DNA from: Massilia litorea
GTDB taxonomy: Bacteria; Pseudomonadota; Gammaproteobacteria; Burkholderiales; Burkholderiaceae_D
NCBI RefSeq assembly: GCF_015101885.1
Contig: NZ_CP062942.1
Location: 1-64,000 of the forward strand
Length of the DNA: 64,000 nucleotides
Direction of reading: 5' to 3'
A program made the position numbers and the translations under genes. Of this stretch, positions 18,484 to 27,905 are shown piece by piece; the first letter of the stretch is position 1; every line of letters starts with the position of its first letter. The notes beneath the pieces are model-generated. The model saw only the letters and a program-made list of their open reading frames with translations. It ran no database searches and was not told the origin of the DNA.

Positions 18484-19241
18484 TTAAATAACCTTTCAAG
18501 TTCTTCGTATTCGGGGTAGGTGATCAAAACAGCACGGTGTTTACCGTGAAAGACAAACATGCTTCCGGCTGCAAGGCCAGAGGCCCCCGCTCCCGCCGCG
18601 TTTCGTAAATCCGGCAAGTGGGCAGCACCACCAGCTGCAACGACCGGGATCGAAACCGCTTTACACACACGGCCTATGAGTTCCAGATCGTAGCCTTCCA
18701 TTGTTCCGTCACGGTCGATAGCGTTTAGTAGAATTTCACCTGCGCCCAGCTGCTCGACCGCGCGAGCGTACTCAACCGGATCACGTTTGAGGTCGCGCGT
18801 GCCGCCGGCCACGTGAACCGAATATTTGCCCATCCAATTACGGCGCACATCGATTGATACTATTACGCCAGAACTGCCTGCGAGCGCGGCGGCTGCCGAT
18901 ACCAAGTCGGGCTGATCAGCAGCCGCAGTGTTGAGAACTATTTTCTCAACTCCCAAACTATATAAGCGCTTTACATGTTCGATACTTTTGATGTTGCCGC
19001 CATATGCAAATGGCATAAAGGCCTCACTTGCAATCTCAGCGAGCAACTCGAAATTAGGGATGGCCGGCACGCCGGGATTGCCAATGTCGAGAAAGACCAG
19101 TTCGTCTACCTCTTTCTCGTTGAAAATTCGCACAGCATTGATGGGATCGCCCACGTAGCGTGCGTTCTTGTATTTGACTGTCTTAACCAGACCGCCATTG
19201 CGCATGAGCAAACAAGGAATTACGCGTGCGTGCACCATCAT
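18480..19241 (-). CDS. wbuZ: HisF-like sugar-amidation protein (WbuZ)
   Basis: A 253-residue TIM-barrel protein related to the imidazole glycerol phosphate synthase cyclase subunit: RVIPCLLMRNGGLVKTVKY at the N-terminus, VDELVFLDIGN, PFAYGGNIKS, EKIVLNTAA, VSIDVRR and VVAAGGAAHLPD. It differs from true HisF in its opening and substrate-loop sequences and sits between a HisH-like and an amidotransferase gene rather than in a his operon. This points to the WbuZ/HisF2 role in sugar amidation, probably as an ammonia channel. Its stop overlaps the next gene and its start overlaps the HisH-like stop, so the three are translationally coupled. Start may be either of two adjacent ATGs. Confidence 0.9.
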   Translation of the reverse strand: MMVHARVIPCLLMRNGGLVKTVKYKNARYVGDPINAVRIFNEKEVDELVFLDIGNPGVPAIPNFELLAEIASEAFMPFAYGGNIKSIEHVKRLYSLGVEKIVLNTAAADQPDLVSAAAALAGSSGVIVSIDVRRNWMGKYSVHVAGGTRDLKRDPVEYARAVEQLGAGEILLNAIDRDGTMEGYDLELIGRVCKAVSIPVVAAGGAAHLPDLRNAAGAGASGLAAGSMFVFHGKHRAVLITYPEYEELERLFK

Positions 19242-19849
19242 ATCCTCGCGAAATTGTGCAATAGCGACATGCCGAAGCGATGGCTCTTCTCCGGATGGAA
19301 CTGTACCCCGTAGATATTTTCACGCTGCACCATCGCTACGAAGTCCCCGCCGTGGTTCGCTGTGGCCAAAATATCGTCAGGATCATTGCAGAACATGCGA
19401 TAGGAGTGGCAGAAATAAAAACGTGACCGTTCGTCAAGTGTGTGCAATAGCGCGCTGTCGCGATGTGGAACTAGAAGGCTCCAGCCCATATGTGGCACCT
19501 TTAGTCCGCTGCCTGGTGGCATGCGGAAGCGGCGTACCTCGGCGTCAACGAGACCTAGTCCGTTCATGCTACCTTCCTCGCTACGCCGACCTAACATCTG
19601 CATACCCAAGCAGACACCCAGTAGTGGAACCCTATCGTTCAACGCCTTTTTTCGCAACGGCTCGGCCAGACCTCGATCACGCAAAGCAGCGATGCCGTTA
19701 TCAAATGCCCCTACGCCCGGCAACACGATTTTCTCGGCCCGTTCCACCTCTGCAGGAGTTGATATCAGCTCAGCTTGGGCACCAACTTTATGCAGCATGT
19801 TGAGCATTGAGCCTAGATTGCAGACGCCGTAATCAATGACAGAAATCAT
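19238..19849 (-). CDS. hisH: HisH-like glutamine amidotransferase (WbuY)
   Basis: The ATG at 19849 is chosen because GGGAGA lies just upstream and it begins the standard MISVIDYGVCNLGS; the open extension to 19876 is unnecessary. The 203-residue class I glutaminase has the nucleophile Cys80 in LLGVCLGMQMLG and the His-Glu pair in GVQFHPEKSHRFG. It releases ammonia from glutamine for the WbuX reaction through the HisF-like partner, with which it overlaps by four bases. Its start overlaps the upstream glycosyltransferase gene by 17 bases. This is a dedicated second copy, not the histidine-pathway enzyme, judging by context. Confidence 0.9.
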   Translation of the reverse strand: MISVIDYGVCNLGSMLNMLHKVGAQAELISTPAEVERAEKIVLPGVGAFDNGIAALRDRGLAEPLRKKALNDRVPLLGVCLGMQMLGRRSEEGSMNGLGLVDAEVRRFRMPPGSGLKVPHMGWSLLVPHRDSALLHTLDERSRFYFCHSYRMFCNDPDDILATANHGGDFVAMVQRENIYGVQFHPEKSHRFGMSLLHNFARI

Positions 19850-21017
19850 GGTCGTTCTCCCGTCGGTAATCGCCACCGGTATGTAACGAACGCATGCCTA
19901 ACGCCCCTAAATAGACTTCGTGAAGTTTCTTCTCCTGGCCTTCCCAACAAAATTCATCGGCAGTACGAACCAGTGCCACCTGCAGCTCATTCTGATCGCG
20001 TGAAAGGAGATTTTTGACGCCCTCGCAGATGGCTGCTGGCGTCGTGCCGCTCGCGACCTCTCCGATACCTTGCTTGCGCACGAATGCGCTCTGTTCCGTC
20101 GTAGGCGACACTAGCACTGGTTTTTTTGCCATCACATATTCGAATAATTTGTTTGGCATGCAGTAATCGTAGCTGAGGGAGGTAGGCTCAATCACAGACA
20201 GCCCAAAGTCCGCGGACGCCGTATAGTCGAGGAGCTGATCCGGGGACACCGCTGGGTGATAATGGACGCCAGGGCGGTGTTTAGCCTCGTTGGCGATCCA
20301 TTCAGTCAGCGGACCATAGCCCATGACAACGAGTGCCGCGCGGTCGGAAAATGCGGAAAAGGCCTCGACAAGATTAAATATCCCTCGGCCTGTGCCGATC
20401 ATGCCTTGATACAAAAAGATCGGAACGTTTGACGGAATTTGAAATGTCTTGCGGAAATGGTCTGCTGATTCCACTTGACGGCGAACCGGGCAGTTGTACA
20501 ACACTGTCGTATTCCTTAGCCCATATTCGCGAACATACCATTGCTCAATGGCGCTCCCTACGAAAATACAGTGGTCAACATGCCGAATTAATCTGCGTTC
20601 AGAGTGCTTGGTCAGGAGTCTGCGTACTCCCGCAAGGCCATTTGTTTCGGTCTCGAGTTCATGGGCGTCATACACTAGCTTCGCTCCAGTGCTGCGGCTA
20701 AGCATTACGCCTAGAGGAAGCGTTGCTACGCTGTGACAATTGATACACCCAATCTCTTTATTGTAGTAGCGCTGATATACTGCTCTGCTCCACTTGCTAG
20801 TACGTGCTAACTTTCCTAACAGACCAGTCCCACTCCGCTGTCCAATTCGTACGATCCGGATATCAGTTTGTATAGCTTCAATCGACGCTATCCCGTCCTG
20901 GCCCACACCTATCAATTCGATTTGATCAAACAGTTTTAGACGCGAAAGCGAACCGGCCTCTCGCAAGATCCGGCTCTCGTTAAGAAACACCGACGGATAC
21001 AGGTGAATATTGATCAT
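19833..21017 (-). CDS. Glycosyltransferase family 4
   Basis: The ATG at 21017 follows AGGAAGCGGGAA and is preferred to the open start at 21035. The 394-residue product is a GT4-like enzyme: N-terminal INIHLYPSVFLNESRI, acceptor-domain INCHSVATLP and LVYDAHELETE, and a C-terminal donor domain with FLYQGMIGTGRGIFNL, LVVMGYGPL, the late MPNKLFEYVMAKKPVLVSP helix, and acidic residues preceding it (SVIEPTSLSYDY). It adds a sugar to the repeat unit in the cytoplasm. With only two glycosyltransferases and one initiating enzyme recognised, the repeat is likely a tri- or tetrasaccharide unless further enzymes lie outside the window. Confidence 0.87.
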   Translation of the reverse strand: MINIHLYPSVFLNESRILREAGSLSRLKLFDQIELIGVGQDGIASIEAIQTDIRIVRIGQRSGTGLLGKLARTSKWSRAVYQRYYNKEIGCINCHSVATLPLGVMLSRSTGAKLVYDAHELETETNGLAGVRRLLTKHSERRLIRHVDHCIFVGSAIEQWYVREYGLRNTTVLYNCPVRRQVESADHFRKTFQIPSNVPIFLYQGMIGTGRGIFNLVEAFSAFSDRAALVVMGYGPLTEWIANEAKHRPGVHYHPAVSPDQLLDYTASADFGLSVIEPTSLSYDYCMPNKLFEYVMAKKPVLVSPTTEQSAFVRKQGIGEVASGTTPAAICEGVKNLLSRDQNELQVALVRTADEFCWEGQEKKLHEVYLGALGMRSLHTGGDYRRENDHDFCH

Positions 21018-21053
21018 TTCCCGCTTCCTCATCAATTATTTATGACTTTTCGA

Positions 21054-22328
21054 TTACTTAGATCGGGCTCGATAGTTCGCGTAGGCGCCCATAGCGGCTC
21101 CAGCGAACATATCGTCGAAAGTTTTTGCGGTGAAGAGTAGTAATAGCGACATACACATTAGCGAACACGCTAGAAGGAACTGGCTCGATCGGACCTTCAA
21201 CAGCCACCCTTGCGCGAACAGCTTGACGGTGGCGGTCATAAGCATGAAAAATAAATATACAAAGCCGAAAAGACCGAGATCGACCCACGCAGACAAAATG
21301 TTGTGCGAATATGCACCCGATGGATAGCTCGCGTAGGCACCCAGAACAGGATGCTCTACAATGGTTTGTAGTGCACGTTGTGTAAGATTGTATCGAGAGC
21401 TTGCGGATTCCGAATGCGACAAATCAAATAATTCCCAAACCCGATTCTCAGGAAGGTGCGTCATAACGCCTTGTGGGCCTACAACGACCAAAATAATGAT
21501 CGACAGCACAATAAAAAAAATGTGCAGTGCGTTCCTTGCACGATATATTTCAATTAGTGGTAGGACAAACAGCACCCCTATCAGCTCGCTCCGAGCACTG
21601 TTTAGAAACATGGCTACCGCAGCCATTACATATAATATCAAGCGCAACAATCTTGATTTTATAAAACATACTACTGAAACGAATGTGAGCGCATACGAGC
21701 GAGCGAAACCTTGGTAAGTTGCTACTTTCTCAGGATCTTTTGGAGAACCCACCTGACCAGGCTGGAAGCTTCCCCCACTTGAAAAGAAAAAAATTATCGC
21801 AGACATTAGCAGCAACGATACAACAGCAAACGCGATAGTCTTTCGGTCCGAAAAGTCGATGCTCTTAAAGATCAAATAAATATTAACAAAGTAAAGGACC
21901 GAAAGTAAATGACTTTTGACCGTGACGGTGTCGGCGCCAAACGCGGCGTTAATAGCCACCACGATCAAAAAATATGCTAGGAAAAAGCCGAATTGGACGT
22001 CAGTGGGAGCAACTCGGTATCCGGAAGCCTTTACGGTACTCCAGTAGGCATAGCCGATGGGAATGAAAAGCAGGATCGAGACAGCTGCGAAGTAGCCGCC
22101 AAGCAACGCTCTCATTGCGCCGACCCCAATTAGCGTATGGTAAAAGAAGAATCCGGGAAACAAGAGCAAAAAGGCGGCGCGCGCCAAATTAAGAATTTTG
22201 CCGTCATTAACCGTAGTGCTTGCGCGACCATAATTTATACGCATGGCGTTTCCGTCCGCGAAGAGAACCAATGCGTAATATTGTGCGAACCATGTACTGT
22301 TATGCGAAGGGGAGCTCGGTTGAGACAA
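21054..22328 (-). CDS. O-antigen/exopolysaccharide polymerase, Wzy/WaaL type
   Basis: A very hydrophobic protein of up to 424 residues with about ten or more predicted membrane segments (for example AVVSLLLMSAIIFFFSSG and IFFIVLSIIILVVVGPQG). A large loop with a TLVEHPV-like piece (TIVEHPVLGAYASYPSGAYSHNILS) matches the O-antigen ligase/polymerase family signature in which a conserved histidine is followed by a membrane helix. In a Wzx/Wzy locus this is the polymerase that joins lipid-linked repeats in the periplasm. The true start is uncertain; the ATG at 22244 (MRINYGRAS) would also keep all membrane segments. It precedes the GT4 gene by 36 bases. Confidence 0.8.
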   Translation of the reverse strand: MSQPSSPSHNSTWFAQYYALVLFADGNAMRINYGRASTTVNDGKILNLARAAFLLLFPGFFFYHTLIGVGAMRALLGGYFAAVSILLFIPIGYAYWSTVKASGYRVAPTDVQFGFFLAYFLIVVAINAAFGADTVTVKSHLLSVLYFVNIYLIFKSIDFSDRKTIAFAVVSLLLMSAIIFFFSSGGSFQPGQVGSPKDPEKVATYQGFARSYALTFVSVVCFIKSRLLRLILYVMAAVAMFLNSARSELIGVLFVLPLIEIYRARNALHIFFIVLSIIILVVVGPQGVMTHLPENRVWELFDLSHSESASSRYNLTQRALQTIVEHPVLGAYASYPSGAYSHNILSAWVDLGLFGFVYLFFMLMTATVKLFAQGWLLKVRSSQFLLACSLMCMSLLLLFTAKTFDDMFAGAAMGAYANYRARSK

Positions 22329-22599
22329 ACGTGCGGTGACGTCGTCTGCAAAAACGTAGATTTATAGCGCTCTTTTGGAGTAGTCAGAAGTCTGGCCCAA
22401 CTGAGTACCAACTTACGTGTGTTTCCAACAGAGTTTTTCGGCACGAAGATAGATGTCGGTGGCCTACTTACCGATGAGAGATCCGGAATTCGCTTCGCAT
22501 TAATGTTATCGTTTCTCCAGTCCGAGGACGCGCCAGAACGCGACCTTTGTAATCGAGAAACACTCGGCTGGCCAGCTGACGGAAGCCTATTAAAAGACA

Positions 22600-23646
22600 T
22601 TATCTATTCCCCATATGTGACAGAATGCACTGGCGCAGTGATAGCAGAGGCGATGGAGTTTTGCTGACGCGGAAATAGGGAACATGCTCGCCTCCGAATC
22701 CTCGCAAGTAAGCCTCGACTGATCTGATCATCGAGCCACAGAAGTTGTACTGACGCGTAACGCTAGCTGCATGGCGAACTGTCTCCCACAGGCAAAGACT
22801 AGCCGCACCGGTGTGACGGTACTCCGGATCGGCGCCGGAGATTAAGCCGTAGGCGCTGTTTTCATCCCACACGTAGTAATATCCACAAAGCGGTATGCCG
22901 TGAGGATCGACTGCAACGAGTAACTTGCGGCAGTTGCGTTCTGCACATGCAGCGTCGAGTCGGCGAACGAACTCGTCCGTATAGGGGGGCACTAGCCCTT
23001 GGCGTTCGAAAGTCTTGCGGTTCAACTCGAGAAGCACGTCAAGTGACATGTCGTCGCGCACTTGTAAGCGATGTTTGCTTTCGGCCTTAGCAATAATTCG
23101 CCGAATATTACCGTCGAGCTCTGCCCATAATTTCTTAAGATTGGACAAATCTGGTAGGACGTAAGTGTAGTATGTGGTCTGCTGAAATCCATTCCAGTAA
23201 AAAGGCTGCCAGTTTCTGCGGCTGTGGTGCCAAGCCTGCGCAAAATGATCGAAAGACGGGAGCTGGTCGATCAGCGCCTGCATGAGTTCGTTTTCGCCGC
23301 TTAAACGTGTTGCTAGCTTGCCTTCAAGCTCATGTAGCCACGGACCAAGAATCGGAGTCAGTGCCGGTTGGCTGAGAACGCGCATCGTATAGCGGGTGCG
23401 TAGAACATAAGGCATTGACGCAATAATGACGTCACCCTTCTTAACAACAACAACATCCCATCCTTGCGAACCAACCGCGGCATCTAGCCACCAATCCCTG
23501 GAAAATAGAGGAATTGAAGGTTCCTGACGGCAAAACAAGCGGTACTCTTCTTTTGGCGAAACAGCACGGCTGGGCTCTGGCACTTGCCCGGTCAAAACTG
23601 AATGCGCTAAGTCCGTTGGTAAAGCTGTGGTAAGAATAGGAACCAT
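22600..23646 (-). CDS. FemAB/CelD-like GNAT acyltransferase, copy 1
   Basis: The ATG at 23646 follows GGGAGAAA and gives 348 residues; the frame is open to 23667. The C-terminal half matches the Acetyltransf_6 (CelD/BcsL, FemAB-like) fold: RRIIAKAESKHRLQV, LELNRKTFERQG, VDPHGIPLCGYYYVWDEN and YNFCGSMIRSVEAYLRGFG. Such enzymes transfer acyl or aminoacyl groups to surface polymers. It is strikingly similar to the gene at 27902 (most positions identical along the whole length) and distantly similar to 28979. It lies between the polymerase and the tyrosinase. The acyl donor cannot be told from the sequence. Confidence 0.85.
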   Translation of the reverse strand: MVPILTTALPTDLAHSVLTGQVPEPSRAVSPKEEYRLFCRQEPSIPLFSRDWWLDAAVGSQGWDVVVVKKGDVIIASMPYVLRTRYTMRVLSQPALTPILGPWLHELEGKLATRLSGENELMQALIDQLPSFDHFAQAWHHSRRNWQPFYWNGFQQTTYYTYVLPDLSNLKKLWAELDGNIRRIIAKAESKHRLQVRDDMSLDVLLELNRKTFERQGLVPPYTDEFVRRLDAACAERNCRKLLVAVDPHGIPLCGYYYVWDENSAYGLISGADPEYRHTGAASLCLWETVRHAASVTRQYNFCGSMIRSVEAYLRGFGGEHVPYFRVSKTPSPLLSLRQCILSHMGNR

Positions 23647-23667
23647 CGAGGCTTTCTCCCTCATCAA

Positions 23668-24518
23668 TTTGCAATCGAGCGGTGTCTCTCATAGTTTGCC
23701 TGGTCGTACGATCGCGGCTACTCGCAACCGCCGCCCGAGCACCGAGCTTTCGTGACATTACTTGTATATTGTTCTCGGGACGATTCGCCCGAATCAAAGC
23801 TCACGGTCGCCCAACAACTGAATATGGGTCATACTCTCAAGGCTAGCCTGACAACAGTCACTATGTTCAGTAAAGGAAGCGGATCTAAGGGTCAACCGCC
23901 CACGATTTAACAAAGTTAGGCGCATCATGCCTCGTACACCTTCGGGCTCGCAGACTTCGTTCTGCATACCCTAATCCTAATGGCATTTGCGATTAAAAAA
24001 TGGCTTACTGCACGCTTGATCTACATGCAGTTGATTCTGCCACGACGCTAGAGGTAAAAATTTGATTTCGATCTATGTTTGAGCAGAACGCGGCCCAAGT
24101 GTACAGGGGCGGTTTCGACCGATGTTTAGGGCTTTATGCTCACCCAGCCACGTTACGCAGTTGCCTATTGAGCAAAACCGCTAACTTCAATCGTCTTGAG
24201 GTCCGACAGGCGCAACCTCAGACAGCGCTTAATGGCTGAGTCGAACACCAACAGCTGCGGCGAGAACTGCAGTCTTTGCCGAGTATCACTTTTCTGTTTG
24301 ACCGCAATGTCCGGGACAGGTTAATTTCAGGCCTAATTGTTGTTAAGCCGATCAAGCACGGCGATGCGCTCCCAGTCAAACGGATTTATCGGGCGCGCCA
24401 TAACTAAGACCGACGTATATTGTTTTGTGTCAAAATTGGATAAGTGTCTGCAACTCGAAGATAACGGTGAGGCCCACTGGCCTTTTTAAAGTTCGTTGTC
24501 GGGCCTCACCAATCCGTC
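23668..24518. other. Intergenic, no gene recognised
   Basis: About 850 bases between the first FemAB-like gene and the tyrosinase gene, both on the minus strand. No open frame with a start signal and no recognisable relic was found. A gap this long inside the minus-strand block could hold a terminator for the tyrosinase and a new promoter for the genes from 23646 leftwards. A weak pair of GGCC(C) stretches near 24470-24485 (GTGAGGCCCACTGGCC) was noted but is not convincing as a terminator. Confidence 0.4.
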
Positions 24519-25943
24519 CTACGCCGTCGTAGATATTTCGACTCGCACTTCGCTTATACCGATCACTCCACCTGCGGGACTACGGTCCCCATTAACTCGG
24601 ACAAAGGACACTGACATCATCCCGATGTCACTCATGGATGCGCCCGATAGCGCGTCTTTGATCGGATATCGCAATTGGATGCGGCCCCCGGCGTGGTGAG
24701 AGGCGGCGTTTATTTCGAAGGGTCCGACTGTGCCAATATAGATGTTGGTTGGCCTCAGAGGGATTCCCTTACCTGAAATTATATTCAGGTATATTTGATA
24801 GAAGTAGCCTCCGTTCTTTCCGCTTTCTGACATTTCAATGCCGTCGAAAACGGCGAATGCTGAGCGATACGTTCTCGTACTTCCAGGGACGGACGCAGCA
24901 CGACCAGCAGCGATTTCGACCAATGCTCGACTATATTCCGCGGCCACTGGGAGCTGAACGCTAATCGACCGGTTGTCTAAGCCAACGTTTAGGGCGCCAG
25001 TAACGGAAAACGTCTGGTCGCTGGTTTGATGCGGCCCAGATACCGGGAAAGAACCGACGGGAGGAGTCGACCCAAGTAGATCATTTGAAGTCGCTTGCAC
25101 GCGGTAAATATTTTTACGACTGAGTTGCGCTACTGGTAACTGAGTAGGGAACGTTTCGCTGGCATAACGGTAACCCAACGTGGTCCGGGTACTATAAGTG
25201 TCTGTTCTCGACATCGTAAGTGAGCTGCTATAGGTATGCTTACCTTTCCAGTAGGGCTTGGTTATTCCGGGCATTTGCCGACCAGCCCCGGCGTTTACCC
25301 AAGCGACCCAGAGTCGATCAACGTTCGCATGATGAAGCCAGAAAATCGGATCGACTGGAGACGACATAGTTGCCATTACGTTCCCAACAATATTGTGAAG
25401 TTGGTTGTGTGGTGCACCCTCAAAGCTCGGCTCGTATGCGTTGCTCGTTCCGGTCTGGAAATTGACGAGATTGGAGCTGAACGGCGCGAGCGTTAACGCT
25501 TGTCGAACGTTAGTGTTGACGCGTTCGACGTACAGTGGGCTAGTAGAGTTGGTAAATTCGCTCGGTAACGTTGCATAGGAATAGTAGTCCCAATATGGAA
25601 GAATGAGCTGGGCATCGCCAGAGACTGCACGGAGCTGGCGCTCAAAATAGTATAAATAGCCGCGATGCCATGCGAGAAAGTATGGGGCACCGTGTGGGCA
25701 ATAGTTGCGGTGAACATTCGTCCAATACGACCAACTGTTGGGGTCGGCTGAATTAGTGTTTGCTTTCATCGAACTGATCGCCTTAAGCAAGGAATCGTAG
25801 TGGCCTGTAGTTTTGAAAGATTGCCATTCAGGACGGACAGTTAACGTAGTTTGGCCAAACACCTCTAGCGGAATCGTCGCCGTGCCCAGTAAAATAGAAG
25901 AGCTTTTTATGAAATCCCTTCTGCTGAAATCTCCCTGTTTCAT
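24519..25943 (-). CDS. Tat-exported tyrosinase (type 3 copper oxidase)
   Basis: The ATG at 25943 has AAGGAGAAGGAA directly upstream and begins a twin-arginine signal (SRRDFIKSS at residues 7-15, then a hydrophobic stretch), so the longer frame to 26090 is rejected. In the 474-residue product the CuA site is visible as His78 (NVHRNYC), His84 (CPHG) and His93 (AWHRGYL). The CuB site is visible as PHNQLHNIVG and DPIFWLHHANVDRLW. The C-terminal 200 residues look like the beta-sandwich lid found on plant-type polyphenol oxidases. The family hydroxylates monophenols and oxidises diphenols to quinones. It would act in the periplasm after folding with copper. Its place inside an exopolysaccharide block, between FemAB-like genes, is unusual. 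Confidence 0.92.
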   Translation of the reverse strand: MKQGDFSRRDFIKSSSILLGTATIPLEVFGQTTLTVRPEWQSFKTTGHYDSLLKAISSMKANTNSADPNSWSYWTNVHRNYCPHGAPYFLAWHRGYLYYFERQLRAVSGDAQLILPYWDYYSYATLPSEFTNSTSPLYVERVNTNVRQALTLAPFSSNLVNFQTGTSNAYEPSFEGAPHNQLHNIVGNVMATMSSPVDPIFWLHHANVDRLWVAWVNAGAGRQMPGITKPYWKGKHTYSSSLTMSRTDTYSTRTTLGYRYASETFPTQLPVAQLSRKNIYRVQATSNDLLGSTPPVGSFPVSGPHQTSDQTFSVTGALNVGLDNRSISVQLPVAAEYSRALVEIAAGRAASVPGSTRTYRSAFAVFDGIEMSESGKNGGYFYQIYLNIISGKGIPLRPTNIYIGTVGPFEINAASHHAGGRIQLRYPIKDALSGASMSDIGMMSVSFVRVNGDRSPAGGVIGISEVRVEISTTA

Positions 25944-26543
25944 TTCCTTCTCCTTCGAGAATTCGACGGTGTTTGATGCTTTGCTGTTTCGCAACCTTGT
26001 ATTTTTCAAAGTTGCAATCTTCAATGATGAGGCCCAACTGTTACGGTCAATGGTAGCTATAGAAGGTCTTCGCAATTTGACATTTATCATGTCTTGAGCA
26101 GTGGCCTTGGGGCTGTTGGGGTTAGCGCCACTAACGACAAACGTTGTTGCGAGTCAGGGAAGCCACGATTCGTCGCTGGGAATCGCAAGCGCACATCTGC
26201 AACACATTTACGGACAGGAAAACTCGACTATATGTGGCGAGGATTTCTGGATTGGACGAGCGAGCAAACCATGTTCCGATTGAGTAGAAAGGGGTTCGGA
26301 TCATTTATCAATGCGGCGTAATGGCGGTTCTGTTATAACGATGCCGGACAAGTACGCTCGACGTTCGGCTGGTGGCACCGGTACCACCGACAAGTCACTG
26401 TGGTGGACGTCGTGTTGCGCGTGATCGTGCTGAGTAGACATAGTTTCAGCGAGCCCCGCGGTCGAGTAAATGGAAGTGCACGCGTCTTTTCGCTGCGCCA
26501 GCCGTACGTTGAGCAACCGGCCTGGAGTAGACAAATTAACGAG
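25944..26543. other. Intergenic, no gene recognised
   Basis: Some 600 bases upstream of the tyrosinase start. A 77-codon minus-strand frame (26301-26534) has no recognisable domain and no good ribosome-binding site. The stretch must contain the tyrosinase leader with its strong ribosome-binding site at about 25948-25957 and may contain a promoter for it. Confidence 0.4.
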
Positions 26544-27905
26544 CTATTGGATCAGATTCGAGTACATTGTTCGATCCGCCTCTTCTGTAAGTGACGAATT
26601 GTGCCAAAGCAGAGTGAAGTCACCGTGAAACTGGCTGCAAATCTCTTTATAGCGTTGCATTGCTGCAAGAGCTCGCTCGCCACGTCCCAAGCCCATATTT
26701 GCCTCATCAATTACAGCGTTTTCCATCACAATGAGAGGGCGTTGCTGTAGCGAAAGTGGACGACGCTCGATGATGTCGTACATCGTGTACTCGCGGCATG
26801 TGCCGGTTCGAAATCCTGCAGTCGTAGGGTATGACAGCGTACTGTCATAGCTCAATTCGTTCGCTGCCCACAGTCGGGCTGTTGTCGTGACATCCCAACG
26901 TAAATAATGCTGACGTCCTCCTAGCTCATGCTGAGTTATCCCTTCCTGATCTAGTGCACGTCTCAGTGTCTCGACAGAACTCGCAAACAGTTGTGGGCAG
27001 CAATAAGTGTTATAGCCGGGGTGAATACCTACGAAGTGACCGCGGCGATGGACTACTTTGAGTAGATGGCGCATACGCCAGTCGTCTAGACTGGGCGCGT
27101 TATCCATGTCTCGGTCCGTTGGCTTTGGGATGAAATTAAAGGTGACACGGTTCCCGGCCTTTTCGTTAACATCCATGATCCAAAACAACGCCTGCCAGTA
27201 TGGATCGCTACTTTGGTTACCTCTTTGAACTGACCAGTAATTGTGGACGCTAGACGTCAAACCGCCCAGTGAACGTTCGCGGTATGCACGGCCCGCGAGC
27301 CTCTTGCAGAGGCGAGAAATGGAAGTGCAGGCTGGATCGAACGGCAGGTCAACATCACAGCTGATTAGCTTGCGTCCTACGTGTTCTTTTCGTTTCAGAC
27401 CCGGCCAAAGGCGACGCATGGCTGCCCACAAAATTTCCACATACTCGTCAACTATCGGGCGGTTAAGAAAACCTAGTCGGACCGCACTCGACGCTTCGGC
27501 GGGAAAACGACCATGTCGATCATGCTCTTTCCACTTCCATTCCTCATAACGCGTCAGCATGAAAAACGCTGAGCCAAATACGTCGAGGGATAGCAGCGCA
27601 TCGCCTTTCGTATCAATCGTAAAACCGGGGCTCCCGAACAGAACTGGAATGCTCTCCGCGCACAGCTGGATATCAAGGGAACTCGCTGCCAAAGTCCAGT
27701 GTTGTCCAAGGTTTGTCGTTTTCACCTGGTTCGCAAAGAAGGAATCTGAGACAGTCAGTGTCTTACCCGACGCGGTAAGACGCACCATGTGGTCGCGCCC
27801 GAAGGTCAAACTGTGCTCAAGCCCAAGAAATTGCCCGAGCAAGACTTCCGTAATCCAAATCCGCTCGGGCTGCCAGTTTGAAGGAAGACTGATGTGTAGC
27901 ATCAT
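26544..27905 (-). CDS. Polysaccharide-deacetylase-like protein
   Basis: A 453-residue protein, start at one of two adjacent ATGs. The C-terminal half looks like a divergent NodB-type deacetylase: LISCDVDLPFD supplies an Asp-Asp-like metal/catalytic motif (CDVD). Then come VTFNFIPKPTDRD, HFVGIHPGYNTY with the His of the H-x-S/H metal motif, LRWDVTTTARLWAANELSYDSTLSYPTTAGFRTGTC, and a late LLWHNSSL. The N-terminal 200 residues (SAFFMLTRYEEWKWKEHDRHGRF) resemble the accessory domain often fused to such proteins in surface-polymer loci. There is no signal peptide, so a cytoplasmic role on precursors, or a non-classical location, is implied. It overlaps the upstream FemAB-like gene by four bases. 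Confidence 0.75.
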   Translation of the reverse strand: MMLHISLPSNWQPERIWITEVLLGQFLGLEHSLTFGRDHMVRLTASGKTLTVSDSFFANQVKTTNLGQHWTLAASSLDIQLCAESIPVLFGSPGFTIDTKGDALLSLDVFGSAFFMLTRYEEWKWKEHDRHGRFPAEASSAVRLGFLNRPIVDEYVEILWAAMRRLWPGLKRKEHVGRKLISCDVDLPFDPACTSISRLCKRLAGRAYRERSLGGLTSSVHNYWSVQRGNQSSDPYWQALFWIMDVNEKAGNRVTFNFIPKPTDRDMDNAPSLDDWRMRHLLKVVHRRGHFVGIHPGYNTYCCPQLFASSVETLRRALDQEGITQHELGGRQHYLRWDVTTTARLWAANELSYDSTLSYPTTAGFRTGTCREYTMYDIIERRPLSLQQRPLIVMENAVIDEANMGLGRGERALAAMQRYKEICSQFHGDFTLLWHNSSLTEEADRTMYSNLIQ

